Assembly (NCBI GenBank): GCA_964645205.1
Contig: CAZYBO010000010.1
Location: forward strand, 1-35,524
Direction of reading: 5' to 3'
Origin: CAZYBO01 sp964645205
Lineage (GTDB): Bacteria; Pseudomonadota; Alphaproteobacteria; Rickettsiales; SXRF01
Length of the DNA: 35,524 nt
The position numbers and the translations under genes are program-made. Position 1 is the first letter of the stretch. The number at the start of each line of letters is the position of its first letter. Of the stretch, positions 1 to 8,065 are shown one piece after another. The notes beneath the pieces were generated by a model, which was not told where the DNA came from, did not search any database, and worked only from the letters and a program-made list of their open reading frames with translations.

Positions 1-198
1 CCAGTTTATCTAGTAATGACAAATATTTACTGCAAATATCGGGTAAATTACTTTAAGTGTGGAAGGTAGGGGGAGAGGGAAGGACGGGGGAGAAAGTTGG
101 ATGAATGGCTAGAAGATGCTAACCCAACATTTTTAGTTAAGACTCCATCCCTGAAATCGATTTTTTTAGGTAATATTTAAATTCTTTATATGGCTTTT
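1..198. other. Non-coding tail downstream of the ankyrin array
   Basis: No gene is seen here. The stretch is much more AT-rich than the array, especially 120-198, and marks the end of the 15-gene operon. I found no strong hairpin followed by a T-run on the minus strand. A weak 6-bp inverted repeat (107-112 with 119-124, one mismatch) and a 6-bp AT-only inverted repeat (23-28 with 34-39) are present but not convincing as intrinsic terminators. Confidence 0.6.
61..99 (-). terminator. Possible Rho-utilisation (C-rich, G-poor) stretch
   Basis: Read on the minus strand, the RNA about 100-140 nt after the last stop codon is almost pure pyrimidine, with several runs of C and only one G. C-rich, G-poor RNA downstream of a stop codon is the hallmark of rut sites for Rho-dependent termination, and no intrinsic terminator is visible nearby. 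This is a compositional argument only. Confidence 0.25.
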
Positions 199-1476
199 TC
201 ATCTATTCATTCCGTCTGCACCATCCGCACGGCGGCCGAGCGAACGTAGCGATAACGCGTTGGCCTGCTGGTAGGCGCGCCGGAAGGAAGGCCGACCTTC
301 CAGCCCGTCCATTTGCGCCTGATCCTTGAGCGGCACCTGCATCCACACATGTTGCATATCGCGCACATGCCCCACCCAATATTTCGGATCGAACAGCACC
401 GGCAATTGTCCGCTAGTAGCGATGTGCGCCAATATTGAACCGCCCGCACTTTGCCCGGATTCGAGCAAATCTGCTAGAATAAGGCGCTCACCGGCGTTAT
501 GCAGCGCATCCAGCGCCTCGCGAAGCACACCGTACATGACCGCCTGACACAGCAGATTCGGCGCATCCTTCTGCGGCGCCACGAGATCGGCGCGGGTGAT
601 TTTGTCGGAAAATGTGACAGTCACCCTTTCTTTTTCCTGCACCTGCTGCACTTCCATGTCTGACTGCTCCGCAATGCGCTGTTTAGCCAGTTCGATATGC
701 TCCTCAAGGTATTTTGTCGCCTTTCTCGTACAATTGGCGCGGGCATTCTCAAGCGGCGTGCTACCACCATCGCCGGTATCGGTGAGCGCCACAAGCAGCG
801 CACCGGGCTCGTCCCGGTAGCGCGAAACCAGCGCTTCGGCGATCAATAACGCTGCATCGCTGTTGGCCTGGCAGGTGGCTAGCAGCAGCGGCGAAAACCC
901 GTTATCATCGCGCGCATCCGGGTTCGCGCCGGCATTCAGCAAAAATTTAACCAGCAACCCGACATTGGCCTCAGCAGCGGCTGCCAGCGCCAATGGCGTG
1001 CGGCCGAAAATGGAGGACATGTAATCAGTGCTCATTACTTTCGTAAACCACAACTGCTTCGCGCACCGCAGGTCGTTCTCGGCGCAGGCATTGCTGAACG
1101 CGTCGTAATCTTCCACGCTCGCCGCCTGACGACGTATAACGTGCGGCGCCGGTTCTTTCGGAATCATCGACTCGATGCCGGGCGTGGTGACGTAGCCGTT
1201 CGCCGCGCTGACCCGGACATTCAAATCGGCACAGATTTCTGCAAGCGAATGCTGTACCGGGCTGCCGTACTTCTGCGCGTACCATTCCTCCTCGGTAATG
1301 AATACCCCGCGCTCAGCCAGCGTTTCAAGCACATGGTCAATATTATCCAAGATGCTCGGAACCTGAAGCGCGGCATTGTCGCCTTCCAGTAATTCAACTT
1401 TGGAAAGCGGTGGCTGCAGGCGATGGAGCTTCCTGCTTCCTACAGCGTTGATGATGTCGATAAAGCGTGTTGTCAT
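199..1476 (-). CDS. Ankyrin-array protein P12 (last gene of the operon)
   Basis: A 425-aa member of the local ankyrin family, predicted cytoplasmic since no signal peptide or membrane segment is visible. The N-terminal block spans about 21-107 (PPLSKVELL, FITEEEW, NGYVTT). Ankyrin-like repeats lie at about 125-157, 158-190 (GRTPLALAA...AGANPDARD) and 193-222, followed by the family motif RYRDEPGALLVALT and a third partial repeat near 238-258. A Glu/Gln-rich linker (268-285) leads to the second helical domain (290-360) and the C-terminal module (362-413, YWVGHVRDMQHVW, GRPSFRR). Two oddities stand out. The cysteine of the NGYxC motif is replaced by Thr. The extreme tail (RRADGADGMNR) has lost the glycine-rich sequence that carries the next gene's ribosome site elsewhere, fitting its last position. 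The start follows a GGAATGTAGAC context 2 nt after the P11 stop. Biochemical function is unknown. Confidence 0.85.
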   Translation of the reverse strand: MTTRFIDIINAVGSRKLHRLQPPLSKVELLEGDNAALQVPSILDNIDHVLETLAERGVFITEEEWYAQKYGSPVQHSLAEICADLNVRVSAANGYVTTPGIESMIPKEPAPHVIRRQAASVEDYDAFSNACAENDLRCAKQLWFTKVMSTDYMSSIFGRTPLALAAAAEANVGLLVKFLLNAGANPDARDDNGFSPLLLATCQANSDAALLIAEALVSRYRDEPGALLVALTDTGDGGSTPLENARANCTRKATKYLEEHIELAKQRIAEQSDMEVQQVQEKERVTVTFSDKITRADLVAPQKDAPNLLCQAVMYGVLREALDALHNAGERLILADLLESGQSAGGSILAHIATSGQLPVLFDPKYWVGHVRDMQHVWMQVPLKDQAQMDGLEGRPSFRRAYQQANALSLRSLGRRADGADGMNR

Positions 1477-1478
1477 GT

Positions 1479-2774
1479 CTACATTCCTATCCCCGCCCCG
1501 CCGCCGAGCGAGCGGGCGGAAGCGGCGTTGGCTTGCTGGAGGTTGCGGCGGAACGACGGACGGCCGTCATTGCCGTCCATAAGCGCTTGACAGCTGGGCG
1601 GCACCTCTTTCCACAGATCCTGCATTTCACGCACATGCCCCACCCACTGCTCCGGCGCGAACAGCACCGGCAGCTGGCCGGGATGCTTTAAAACAGTCTG
1701 GAGGTAGGAAATGCCCGTGCGCTGGTCGATCTGTCGCCAGTCATCCCCGCTTAAATGCTCGCAAGATCTACGCATCATGGATAATACCTCACCCAGCGCG
1801 TTGCCGAGGATCGCTTCACCCAGCAAGCTCTGCCCATCTTCCGGCTGTTTGAGCAATTGCGCGCGCGTGACGCTGCCGCCGAATGCAGCGAGTTTATCTT
1901 TCAGCGGCAAGGATTGTTCCTGCCTATACTCAACGTTCGGCGCGGCGATGCCGCTTATCACCCCATTCGCCTGGCGGATAGCGTTGTTGATGCTCCATCT
2001 TACCACGTATTTGCACCTCCGGCCGGCCAAAATGCTCGGCACGGACATATCGCGCGGGCTTTGCGTGAGCGCCTCCTGCAATTTAGCGGGATTATCCTTG
2101 TAACGCGTACACAGCGCGTCAATCAGCACAAGCGCCACTTCACTGTGTTGGTTTTGAATAGCAACCAGCAACGGCGAAAAGGCACCGGATCGCTCGGCAT
2201 CCGGCTTCGCGCCTGCATCCAGCAAAAACTCTACCGCTTTCTTATGCCCCCTTGCCGCCGCCGCCATCAGCGGCGTACGCACATGTATGCCATCATGATC
2301 AACTATCGAATATTCAAGATTCACATTGATACCTTCCCAGATAGCCTGCGCACGCTTTACATCACCCTCAGCGCAGGCATCCCAGAATGCCTTGTTTTCC
2401 TGCTGGCGGGCGGGGACGAGAGAGGGGCTGCGCTTCATCGGCTCACGCAGCGGGGGTGATGGCACTTTGCCGATAGTAAGCGCGTTGCAGATATAGCCAT
2501 GCTTCGTAAGCAGGTGGCTAGCTCGCGTGCTCGCAATATCAGCTAAGGATAATTTGCCATGCGAGCCGTATTTTTGCTCACACCACTCATTGACGGTAAG
2601 GAATTCATTACGCTTAGCGAGCAGTTCGATCACGTCGTCGATCTTGTCGATTACCTCACGGGCTCGCAGCGGCGGCATTTCGCCTTCGAGAAAATCCGCT
2701 TTGGTAAGCGGCGGCACACGCGTATGCAACTGGTTGGAGCGAGCGGCTTCGATGAGTTCATTTAAGCGTGTCAT
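1479..2774 (-). CDS. Ankyrin-array protein P11
   Basis: A 431-aa family member. N-block about 20-105 (PPLTKADFLEG, FLTVNEWCEQKYG, GYICN). The first ankyrin unit begins at KAFWDACAEGDV (128-140). A clear canonical repeat lies at 166-195 (RTPLMAAAARGHKKAVEFLL then DAGAKPDA), with another at 198-222, then the motif RYKDNPAKLQEALT (224-237). The C-terminal module is 372-431 and matches the consensus closely, ending SLGGGAGIGM. Its last ~100 bp are nearly identical to the end of P10 (97 of 101 bases), pointing to recent duplication or gene conversion. Its ATG lies 2 nt after the P10 stop, behind a strong purine-rich GGGGGGAGG site supplied by the P10 C-terminal codons. Probably a protein-binding scaffold, with an unknown partner. 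Confidence 0.87.
   Translation of the reverse strand: MTRLNELIEAARSNQLHTRVPPLTKADFLEGEMPPLRAREVIDKIDDVIELLAKRNEFLTVNEWCEQKYGSHGKLSLADIASTRASHLLTKHGYICNALTIGKVPSPPLREPMKRSPSLVPARQQENKAFWDACAEGDVKRAQAIWEGINVNLEYSIVDHDGIHVRTPLMAAAARGHKKAVEFLLDAGAKPDAERSGAFSPLLVAIQNQHSEVALVLIDALCTRYKDNPAKLQEALTQSPRDMSVPSILAGRRCKYVVRWSINNAIRQANGVISGIAAPNVEYRQEQSLPLKDKLAAFGGSVTRAQLLKQPEDGQSLLGEAILGNALGEVLSMMRRSCEHLSGDDWRQIDQRTGISYLQTVLKHPGQLPVLFAPEQWVGHVREMQDLWKEVPPSCQALMDGNDGRPSFRRNLQQANAASARSLGGGAGIGM
1486..1586 (-). repeat. Near-identical 3'-end tract, P11 copy
   Basis: These 101 bases encode the last ~34 residues of P11 (from DGNDGRPSFRRN to the glycine tail). They match 2787-2887 (end of P10) at 97 positions, far above the similarity of the two genes elsewhere. 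Confidence 0.85.
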
Positions 2775-2776
2775 GG

Positions 2777-4108
2777 CTACCTCCCCCCTATCCCCGCCCT
2801 GCCGCCGAGCGAGCGGGCGGAAGCGGCGTTGGCTTGCTGGAGGTTGCGGCGGAAAGACGGGCGGCCGTCATTGCCGTCCATGAGCGCCTGATGCTCGGTG
2901 GGGACGCGCAGCCATACCTGCTGCATGTCGCGCACGTGACCCACCCAGTATTCAGGCTTGAACAGCGCCGGGATCTGGCCGTTTTTAAGGATAAGGTCGA
3001 GATTTGTGCCTTCCGCGCCTTCCTCACGCTGGAGCAGATCGTCCTTGGTGAGGTGCCCGCCAGAGGCGCGCAGCATGCCAAGCGCCTTGTCCAGCAGGCC
3101 GCCGATGATGGCGATGCGCAGGATAGTAGCCTGTCCGTCCGGCTTGAGCATAAGCTGCTCGCGAGTAATTTTTCCGCCGAACGCATCCAGCATTTCCTGC
3201 ACCGCAGCCATGGCGGGAACCGGTCGCGCTGGTGCGGGAATACGCGGCTTGAGCTTGAGTTTTCCACCATCGGATTTCTGCAAGTCGATTTCGAGCATCG
3301 CCTGCGTGATGGCTTGCTCAATGCAGGTCTGCGTGCTTGACGAGCAGTAATCCTCCGCATACGAAAGCGGCGTCCGCCCCTTAGCGCTCTTCTGCGTAAG
3401 CACTTCGTAGCGCTTGCGGGGATCATCCTCGTAGCGCTCGTTGATAATTCTCACCAACAAGTGCACCGTATCGTCATAGCCGCCTGCGGCGGCAAGCATC
3501 AGCGGCGAATCGCCCTGCTTGCCGAATACCGCGACATCCGCCCCCGCCGCGGCCAGCATGCGGGTGATGACAGACTTCCCAGATGCCGCCGTCATTTGCA
3601 GCAGTGTGAATGTTTGGCCGATTCCGTTATTAGCACCGATGGTTTTGGTATACTCGAGATTGACATCCATATTTACCAGCATGTTGAGGACGCCGTCCGT
3701 GTATCCCTTCTCGCAAAATTTCCATAATTTCTCGTTATCCGCATCGCTCGCAGGCTCAAGCATGTCCCTGCGCACGATCGACGCGACGCTATTGGGAATC
3801 CGTGGCGCGGTCAGCTGATTGCAGATAAAACCGTTCTTATCGACAAATTGGCCGACCACACCGCCTACAAGTTCGCCCAACGATTTGTCACGGTTGTTCC
3901 CGTGCCGCTTCTCGCGCCATTCCTTAGCGGTGATAAACTCATTCCGGTCGGCAAGATACCCAAGCACCTCATTGATCTTATCCAACACCATCTGCGCTTG
4001 AATGGGCGCAGGGTCGCCCGCGAAGAAATCCGCCTTGGAAAGCGGCGGGAACACGTCTCTGAACGTGCCGCTCTGCGCCGCATTGAGGATTTCGGAAAAG
4101 CGCGACAT
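2777..4108 (-). CDS. Ankyrin-array protein P10
   Basis: A 443-aa family member. The open frame extends 52 codons further upstream, but that part is out-of-frame P9 sequence. The start MSRFSEIL at 4108 is preferred because it aligns with all paralogues, lies 1 nt after the P9 stop and follows a GGGGAGG site. N-block 20-103 (PPLSKADFFAGD, FITAKEW, NGFICN). An acidic/cysteine ankyrin cap lies at about 127-155 (KLWKFC). The next repeat, 165-195, is degenerate (FTLLQMTAAS replaces RTPLMxAA), and 199-228 is a clear repeat. The motif RYEDDPRKRYEVLT follows (225-238). The second helical domain is about 300-380 (FGGKITREQLM, ASGGHLTKDDLL). The C-terminal module is 383-443, ending GGRAGIGGR. The first 92 bp of the gene region are almost identical to the start of P7 and the last ~100 bp to P11, so the gene looks mosaic. 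Confidence 0.87.
   Translation of the reverse strand: MSRFSEILNAAQSGTFRDVFPPLSKADFFAGDPAPIQAQMVLDKINEVLGYLADRNEFITAKEWREKRHGNNRDKSLGELVGGVVGQFVDKNGFICNQLTAPRIPNSVASIVRRDMLEPASDADNEKLWKFCEKGYTDGVLNMLVNMDVNLEYTKTIGANNGIGQTFTLLQMTAASGKSVITRMLAAAGADVAVFGKQGDSPLMLAAAGGYDDTVHLLVRIINERYEDDPRKRYEVLTQKSAKGRTPLSYAEDYCSSSTQTCIEQAITQAMLEIDLQKSDGGKLKLKPRIPAPARPVPAMAAVQEMLDAFGGKITREQLMLKPDGQATILRIAIIGGLLDKALGMLRASGGHLTKDDLLQREEGAEGTNLDLILKNGQIPALFKPEYWVGHVRDMQQVWLRVPTEHQALMDGNDGRPSFRRNLQQANAASARSLGGRAGIGGR
2787..2887 (-). repeat. Near-identical 3'-end tract, P10 copy
   Basis: Partner of 1486-1586: 97 of 101 bases agree (offset 1301). It encodes the C-terminal tail of P10, including the codons that also form the ribosome-binding site of P11. 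Confidence 0.85.
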
Positions 4109-4112
4109 GCTA
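4021..4112 (-). repeat. Near-identical 5'-end tract, P10 copy
   Basis: 88 of 92 bases match 7974-8065 (offset 3953). The tract covers the last nucleotides of the upstream gene, the start codon and the first ~29 codons (MSRFS to SKADFF), while the genes diverge beyond it. This is best explained by gene conversion or recent recombination between P10 and P7. Confidence 0.87.
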
Positions 4113-5420
4113 CCTCCCCACCCCTTCCGCGCCACCGCCGAGCATGCGGGCGGAGGCGGCGTTGGCGGCTTGGTAGGCTTGCTTGAAGGACTGGCGGCCT
4201 TCTTTGCCATCCATCTGTGTGCGATCGGCTGCCGGAACACGTTCCCATAATTCACGCATCTCACGCATATGACCCACCCAGTATTCCGGCTTTAACAGCT
4301 CGCTGAGTTGGTTGGTAGCGATGATGCGCTCTAAATAGGTTCCTTTCATCGAACCCTCTTCGCGCTGTATCAGTTCTACATTGCTGAGGCGCTCGCCTGC
4401 CGCGTGCAGCGCTGGCATCAGCTTGTCCAGCATCTTGAATTCGATCATATGGCCAAACAGCGTACCCATGATGGGTTGCTGCTTGAGGATCCTGGCGCGA
4501 ATATCTTTCGTGCCAAGCGCCGCAAACAGCGACGCCACGGCATCATACGCCTCATCTTTTGCCGCCGCTGCAACATCCTGTACGCTTCTGGCGGCGAATT
4601 TCGCTTTGGCTTCGTCGATAAGCGCTTCCAGACGTTTCTCTACCTTGTCGGAGCAATATTGCTGAGCATTGCCAAGCGGCGTATTTCCATTGTTCCCCTG
4701 GCAGGTGAGTGCATTCAGCAGCTTCGCAGGCAGACCCATGTAGCGCTTGCACAACGCGTCCAGCAGAATTTCCGCAATGTCATCGTTGCCATAACGGGTG
4801 GCGATAAGGAGCGGCGAGTAATTGCCTGTCGAGCGCGCATCCGGGTCGGCGCCTGCCCCGATCAGCTCATTCGCCCATTGGCTTTGATTGCGCCCACTTG
4901 CCAGCATCAGCGGCGTGCGCATATCCGGCGCGCTACCGGAATAATTGGCATGTTCAAGGTTGATGTACGTATGCTGCAGCAGCTTTCTCGCACAATCCAG
5001 GTCGTCCTCATTACAATAACGCCAGAATTTCGCGTCATCGTCCGGGCGCGCCGCATAGATCAGGCCGTGGCGGTCATAATTCGGGGGCGGGAAGGTTTCG
5101 GCGATCTCCTTGGTATTTGCGGTGCAGAGATAGCCGTTTTGGATAACAAGCCCCTTATCCACGCCCAATTTCTCCGCAAGGTCGCGCACGGATTGCCTTT
5201 TATCATCGCCATATTCACGCTCACACCAATCGGCGGCGGTGATTAATTGATCGTTCTGGGCTAGTATTTCGACAATGTCACGCATTCTGGACAATATGCC
5301 CGGGTGGGTAATGGCAGGCGACTCGCCCATGAAGAGGTCAGTGAGGTTTAACGGCGGGGACAGCCTGTTTAACGCATCTTTATCCGCGGCTTTCAGGATG
5401 GCATCCAGGCGGTTATCCAT
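4110..5420 (-). CDS. Ankyrin-array protein P9
   Basis: A 436-aa family member. N-block 20-110 (SPPLNLTDLFMGE, LITAADWCEREYG, NGYLCT). The cap repeat KFWRYCNEDDLDCARKLL (131-148) is followed by a repeat at 168-198 (RTPLMLASG...GAGADPDARS), one at 200-226 (SPLLIATRYGNDDIAEILL), then RYMGLPAKLLNALT. A short repeat with a Cys (TPLGNAQQYC, 247-256) and an Ala/Lys-rich helical linker follow. The second domain is about 305-375. The C-terminal module is 376-436. This copy is the most diverged in the DG...RPSFRR part (GRQSFKQAYQAAN) but keeps the two Trp and the Met. Its ATG is 2 nt downstream of the P8 stop, with GGGGAGG encoded in the end of P8. Confidence 0.86.
   Translation of the reverse strand: MDNRLDAILKAADKDALNRLSPPLNLTDLFMGESPAITHPGILSRMRDIVEILAQNDQLITAADWCEREYGDDKRQSVRDLAEKLGVDKGLVIQNGYLCTANTKEIAETFPPPNYDRHGLIYAARPDDDAKFWRYCNEDDLDCARKLLQHTYINLEHANYSGSAPDMRTPLMLASGRNQSQWANELIGAGADPDARSTGNYSPLLIATRYGNDDIAEILLDALCKRYMGLPAKLLNALTCQGNNGNTPLGNAQQYCSDKVEKRLEALIDEAKAKFAARSVQDVAAAAKDEAYDAVASLFAALGTKDIRARILKQQPIMGTLFGHMIEFKMLDKLMPALHAAGERLSNVELIQREEGSMKGTYLERIIATNQLSELLKPEYWVGHMREMRELWERVPAADRTQMDGKEGRQSFKQAYQAANAASARMLGGGAEGVGR
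4113..4119 (-). promoter_or_regulatory. Shine-Dalgarno GGGGAGG deciding the P10 start
   Basis: GGGGAGG, four bases upstream of the ATG at 4108, inside the last codons of P9. It supports the internal start over the 52-codon longer frame. Confidence 0.75.
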
Positions 5421-5422
5421 GA

Positions 5423-6733
5423 CTACCTCCCCGCCCCGCCGCCGAGCGAACGGGCGGAGGCGGCGTTGGTCATCTGGAGGTTGCGGCGGAAAGACGGGCG
5501 GCCGTCATTGCCGTCCATCTGCTCCTGCTGGTCGGGGGGAACGAGCCGCCACAAATCCTGCATCTCGCGCACACGACCCGTCCAATACTTCGGATCGAAG
5601 AACACGGCAAGCTGGCCGGTCTGCGCGATGCGTTCAAGATTGGTGCCGCCGATGCTGGATTCGCGCTGCAGGAGGTCTTCGCGTGTAAGGCGTTCGCCGG
5701 ATGCGTGTAGCATATCGAGCGCTTTGCCAACCTGTAGATATTCGATAATCTTGCGCAGCAGCGTCGCTCCACCTTCGTGCGAAGCAAGCAACATGTCGCG
5801 GGTGAGCGGCTTGCCTTCAAGCGAGGCGAGCAGATTGGGCACGAGCGTACGCGGCGCGGCGGCGGGTGCAGGAGCATCGGGAGGGTTGTTGCCGCTCAGT
5901 TGTTTTTTTGCTTTATCGATGGCTTTTTTGAAATAGTCATACGTTGCCGCATTGCACCGCGTTTCCACGCACCAATTTACCGTCTCACCGGTATCGGCTT
6001 TGCAGGTGAAGGCATCGAGGCGCGCGGCGGGATCGTCCGGGTAACGCTTGCAGATAGCATCCACCATGGCCATCACGCTAGCGTCTTGCCCAAACTCGGC
6101 AGCGATCATCAATGGCGAACAGTTCTTTTCCGCTCGCGTATCCGGGTTGGCGCCCGCATCGAGCAGGAACGTTATTAACGGCATGTTGTCGGGCACATAC
6201 ACCGCGGCCGTCAGCGGCGTAACATGCATACTAAAAGCCATCCCTGCACTAGTTATGTCACTGAACATATACTCTATATCAATATCGCGCTCCCCCCAGA
6301 GCTTCCTCGCGCACTCCACATCGTTCGTGGCGCAATATTGCCAGAATTTTTCATTATCGCGTGACCGTGGCGGAAATAATTGGCCGGTGCGGGAATAATC
6401 GGGCGGCGCAAATTGCTGCATGCGAGCCTTGGTGCCCTCATTGCAGATATATGCGCCTGAATCGTCGATGTCCTTGCCGCTATCCCCTGCGAGTTGCTTG
6501 AGCGACTGATTTTTGTTTTTGCCATATTCCAACTCGCGCCATTCCGCGCTTCCGATATGTTCGCCGCGGTCAGCAAGCAGCTCAATGACGTCGTGGATAT
6601 GCGACAGCACCTCTTCTTTCGCGATGAGAGGATCGTCGCCGATAAAAAAGTCGAGCTTGACGAGCGGCGGACGTACGGAACGCAAGCGCCCTTTGCTTAC
6701 CGCATTGAGAATATCCTGCTCACGCGCGTTCAT
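5423..6733 (-). CDS. Ankyrin-array protein P8
   Basis: A 436-aa family member. The frame is open 46 codons further upstream inside P7, but MNAREQDIL at 6733 is the start: it forms an ATGA overlap with the P7 stop and has a textbook AGGAGG six bases before it. N-block 21-105 (RPPLVKLDFFIGDD, SAEWRELEYG, AYICN). Cap repeat KFWQYCATNDVECARKLW (129-146). The following repeat is atypical (VTPLTAAVYVPDNMPLITFL, 171-190) with DAGANPDTR, then SPLMIAAEFGQDAS (206-219) and RYPDDPAARLDAFT (230-243). A Pro/Ala-rich linker (about 285-297) precedes the second domain (LTRDMLLASHEGG, ASGERLTREDLL). The C-terminal module is 379-436 with a shortened tail (LGGGAGR); it has T and R where most members have V and H (YWTGRVREM). 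Confidence 0.87.
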   Translation of the reverse strand: MNAREQDILNAVSKGRLRSVRPPLVKLDFFIGDDPLIAKEEVLSHIHDVIELLADRGEHIGSAEWRELEYGKNKNQSLKQLAGDSGKDIDDSGAYICNEGTKARMQQFAPPDYSRTGQLFPPRSRDNEKFWQYCATNDVECARKLWGERDIDIEYMFSDITSAGMAFSMHVTPLTAAVYVPDNMPLITFLLDAGANPDTRAEKNCSPLMIAAEFGQDASVMAMVDAICKRYPDDPAARLDAFTCKADTGETVNWCVETRCNAATYDYFKKAIDKAKKQLSGNNPPDAPAPAAAPRTLVPNLLASLEGKPLTRDMLLASHEGGATLLRKIIEYLQVGKALDMLHASGERLTREDLLQRESSIGGTNLERIAQTGQLAVFFDPKYWTGRVREMQDLWRLVPPDQQEQMDGNDGRPSFRRNLQMTNAASARSLGGGAGR

Positions 6734-8061
6734 ACGCCACCTCCTATCCCAGCACCGCCGCCAAGTGAGCGTGCTGATAAGGCGTTGGCCATCTGGAAGT
6801 TGCGGCGGAAAGACGGGCGGCCGTCCTGCCCATCCATCTGTGACTGATGTGCAAGCGGCACCTGCTTCCACAATTCTTGCATCTCACTCACATGACCCAC
6901 CCAGTAATCCGGCTTGAATACTACCGGCAGTTGATTCATGGCGCTGGCAAGCATAAGGTTGCAGAACGCTTTGTCCGGATTGCCCGCGAGCCAGTCGTCT
7001 TTGCTGAGGCGCTCGCCAGACGCACGCAGCATGTCCAGCGCGCGCGGGAGCACTCCGGCGACTATTGCATCGCGGAGTATAGGCCTGCCCTCTTTTTCAG
7101 CCAGAAGCTGCTCGCGAGTGATTTTCTCTCCGTAAGGCGCAAGCAGCGCCATTATATCGGCACGCCTGGCCTCAGCGCGCCCAGCTTCAGCCTGTATTGT
7201 CGGCGGCGACGTAAATTCTGCGGTCTTTGCTGCCACGCGAGCGTTTTTCAAGCGCTCAACGGTTGAGGCATCGCATTTCATTAACGCCCATGTCATAGCC
7301 GTATGGTCATTGTCGGAGGTCTTGCGATTGAGCGCTTCACTCAGCTTGGCGGGATCGTTGGCATAACGCTGTTGAAGGGCCTCAATCAGCATTCTCACCG
7401 CCTCGTCGTTGCCCTTCGCGGCGGCAATGATAAGCGGCGTATAACCTCTATCCGATACGGCATCCGGGTTCGCGCCGGCATCCAGGAAAAACCGCACCAT
7501 GCCGGTAAATTTAGAGGGCTCTGCCGCCGCGTTCATCAACGGCGTGTATTTTTCCTTGCTGAATATGCCTGCTTTGCGGTGCTCGATGTTGATATCGAGG
7601 TTTGCCCACATGGTTGCAGCGCTCTTCACCCCATCGGCATCAATGCCATAGCTGTTACTCCAGAATGCATCGTTAGTGGCCTCCGAAGCCGCTATAAGCT
7701 TAACGGCGCGGTGGTAGCCGGGCGCAGGGGTGCTCGGCACGATAGCCTTGGAAGCCGGCGTGCAAAGATAGCCGTTTTTCATACTGAGTTTCTTGGCTCC
7801 AACAGCCGGCACCAGTTGTGACAGCGATTGGTTGCTCGCAGACCCATAGGTTTTCTGGTGCCATTCGTCGGACGTGATGAACTCACCGCGATTAGCCAGC
7901 ATTTCAACGATATTCTTGATGCGCTCCATTACGGTCGGCATCTCGATGGACGTAAACTTTCCCACCGGCGCATCGAAGAAATCCGCCTTGGAAAGCGGCG
8001 GGAACACGTCGCTGAAGGTGCCGCTCTGCGCCGCATAGAGGATTTTGGAAAAGCGCGACAT
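6730..8061 (-). CDS. Ankyrin-array protein P7
   Basis: A 443-aa family member whose first 29 residues are almost the same as in P10 (MSRFSKILYAAQ..., PPLSKADFF), after which the two diverge. N-block 20-110 (FITSDEWHQKTYG, NGYLCT). The cap repeat lacks the usual Cys (DAFWSNSYGIDADG, 131-144). Repeats are at 172-203 (YTPLMNAAAEPSKFTGMVRF, AGANPDA) with a 3-residue longer first helix region, and 207-235 (YTPLIIAAAKGNDEAVRMLI), then RYANDPAKLSEALN (232-245). The linker (about 268-290) is Ala/Glu/Arg-rich and probably helical. The second domain runs about 300-380 (YGEKITREQLLAEKEG, ASGERLSKDDWL). The C-terminal module is 382-443 and ends GGGAGIGGGV; its last codons hold the AGGAGG used by P8. ATG is 1 nt after the P6 stop. 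Confidence 0.87.
   Translation of the reverse strand: MSRFSKILYAAQSGTFSDVFPPLSKADFFDAPVGKFTSIEMPTVMERIKNIVEMLANRGEFITSDEWHQKTYGSASNQSLSQLVPAVGAKKLSMKNGYLCTPASKAIVPSTPAPGYHRAVKLIAASEATNDAFWSNSYGIDADGVKSAATMWANLDINIEHRKAGIFSKEKYTPLMNAAAEPSKFTGMVRFFLDAGANPDAVSDRGYTPLIIAAAKGNDEAVRMLIEALQQRYANDPAKLSEALNRKTSDNDHTAMTWALMKCDASTVERLKNARVAAKTAEFTSPPTIQAEAGRAEARRADIMALLAPYGEKITREQLLAEKEGRPILRDAIVAGVLPRALDMLRASGERLSKDDWLAGNPDKAFCNLMLASAMNQLPVVFKPDYWVGHVSEMQELWKQVPLAHQSQMDGQDGRPSFRRNFQMANALSARSLGGGAGIGGGV
6740..6745 (-). promoter_or_regulatory. Shine-Dalgarno AGGAGG deciding the P8 start
   Basis: Perfect AGGAGG, six bases upstream of the ATG at 6733, lying inside the C-terminal Gly codons of P7. It selects the ATGA-overlapping start over the longer open frame. 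Confidence 0.8.
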
Positions 8062-8065
8062 GCTA
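7974..8065 (-). repeat. Near-identical 5'-end tract, P7 copy
   Basis: Partner of 4021-4112, with only 4 mismatches in 92 bases. It includes the start codon of P7 and the stop codon of P6. Confidence 0.87.

Noticed and set aside
101..135. Inverted repeat at 107-124 as an intrinsic terminator of the operon
   Set aside because: The stem is only 6 bp with a mismatch and is not followed by a T-run in the direction of transcription.
4109..4264. A 52-residue N-terminal extension of P10
   Set aside because: It is the P9 3' end read in another frame. Paralogues align from MSRFSEIL and a ribosome site stands before it.
6734..6871. A 46-residue N-terminal extension of P8
   Set aside because: It is P7 sequence in another frame. 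The ATGA overlap and AGGAGG support the start at 6733.
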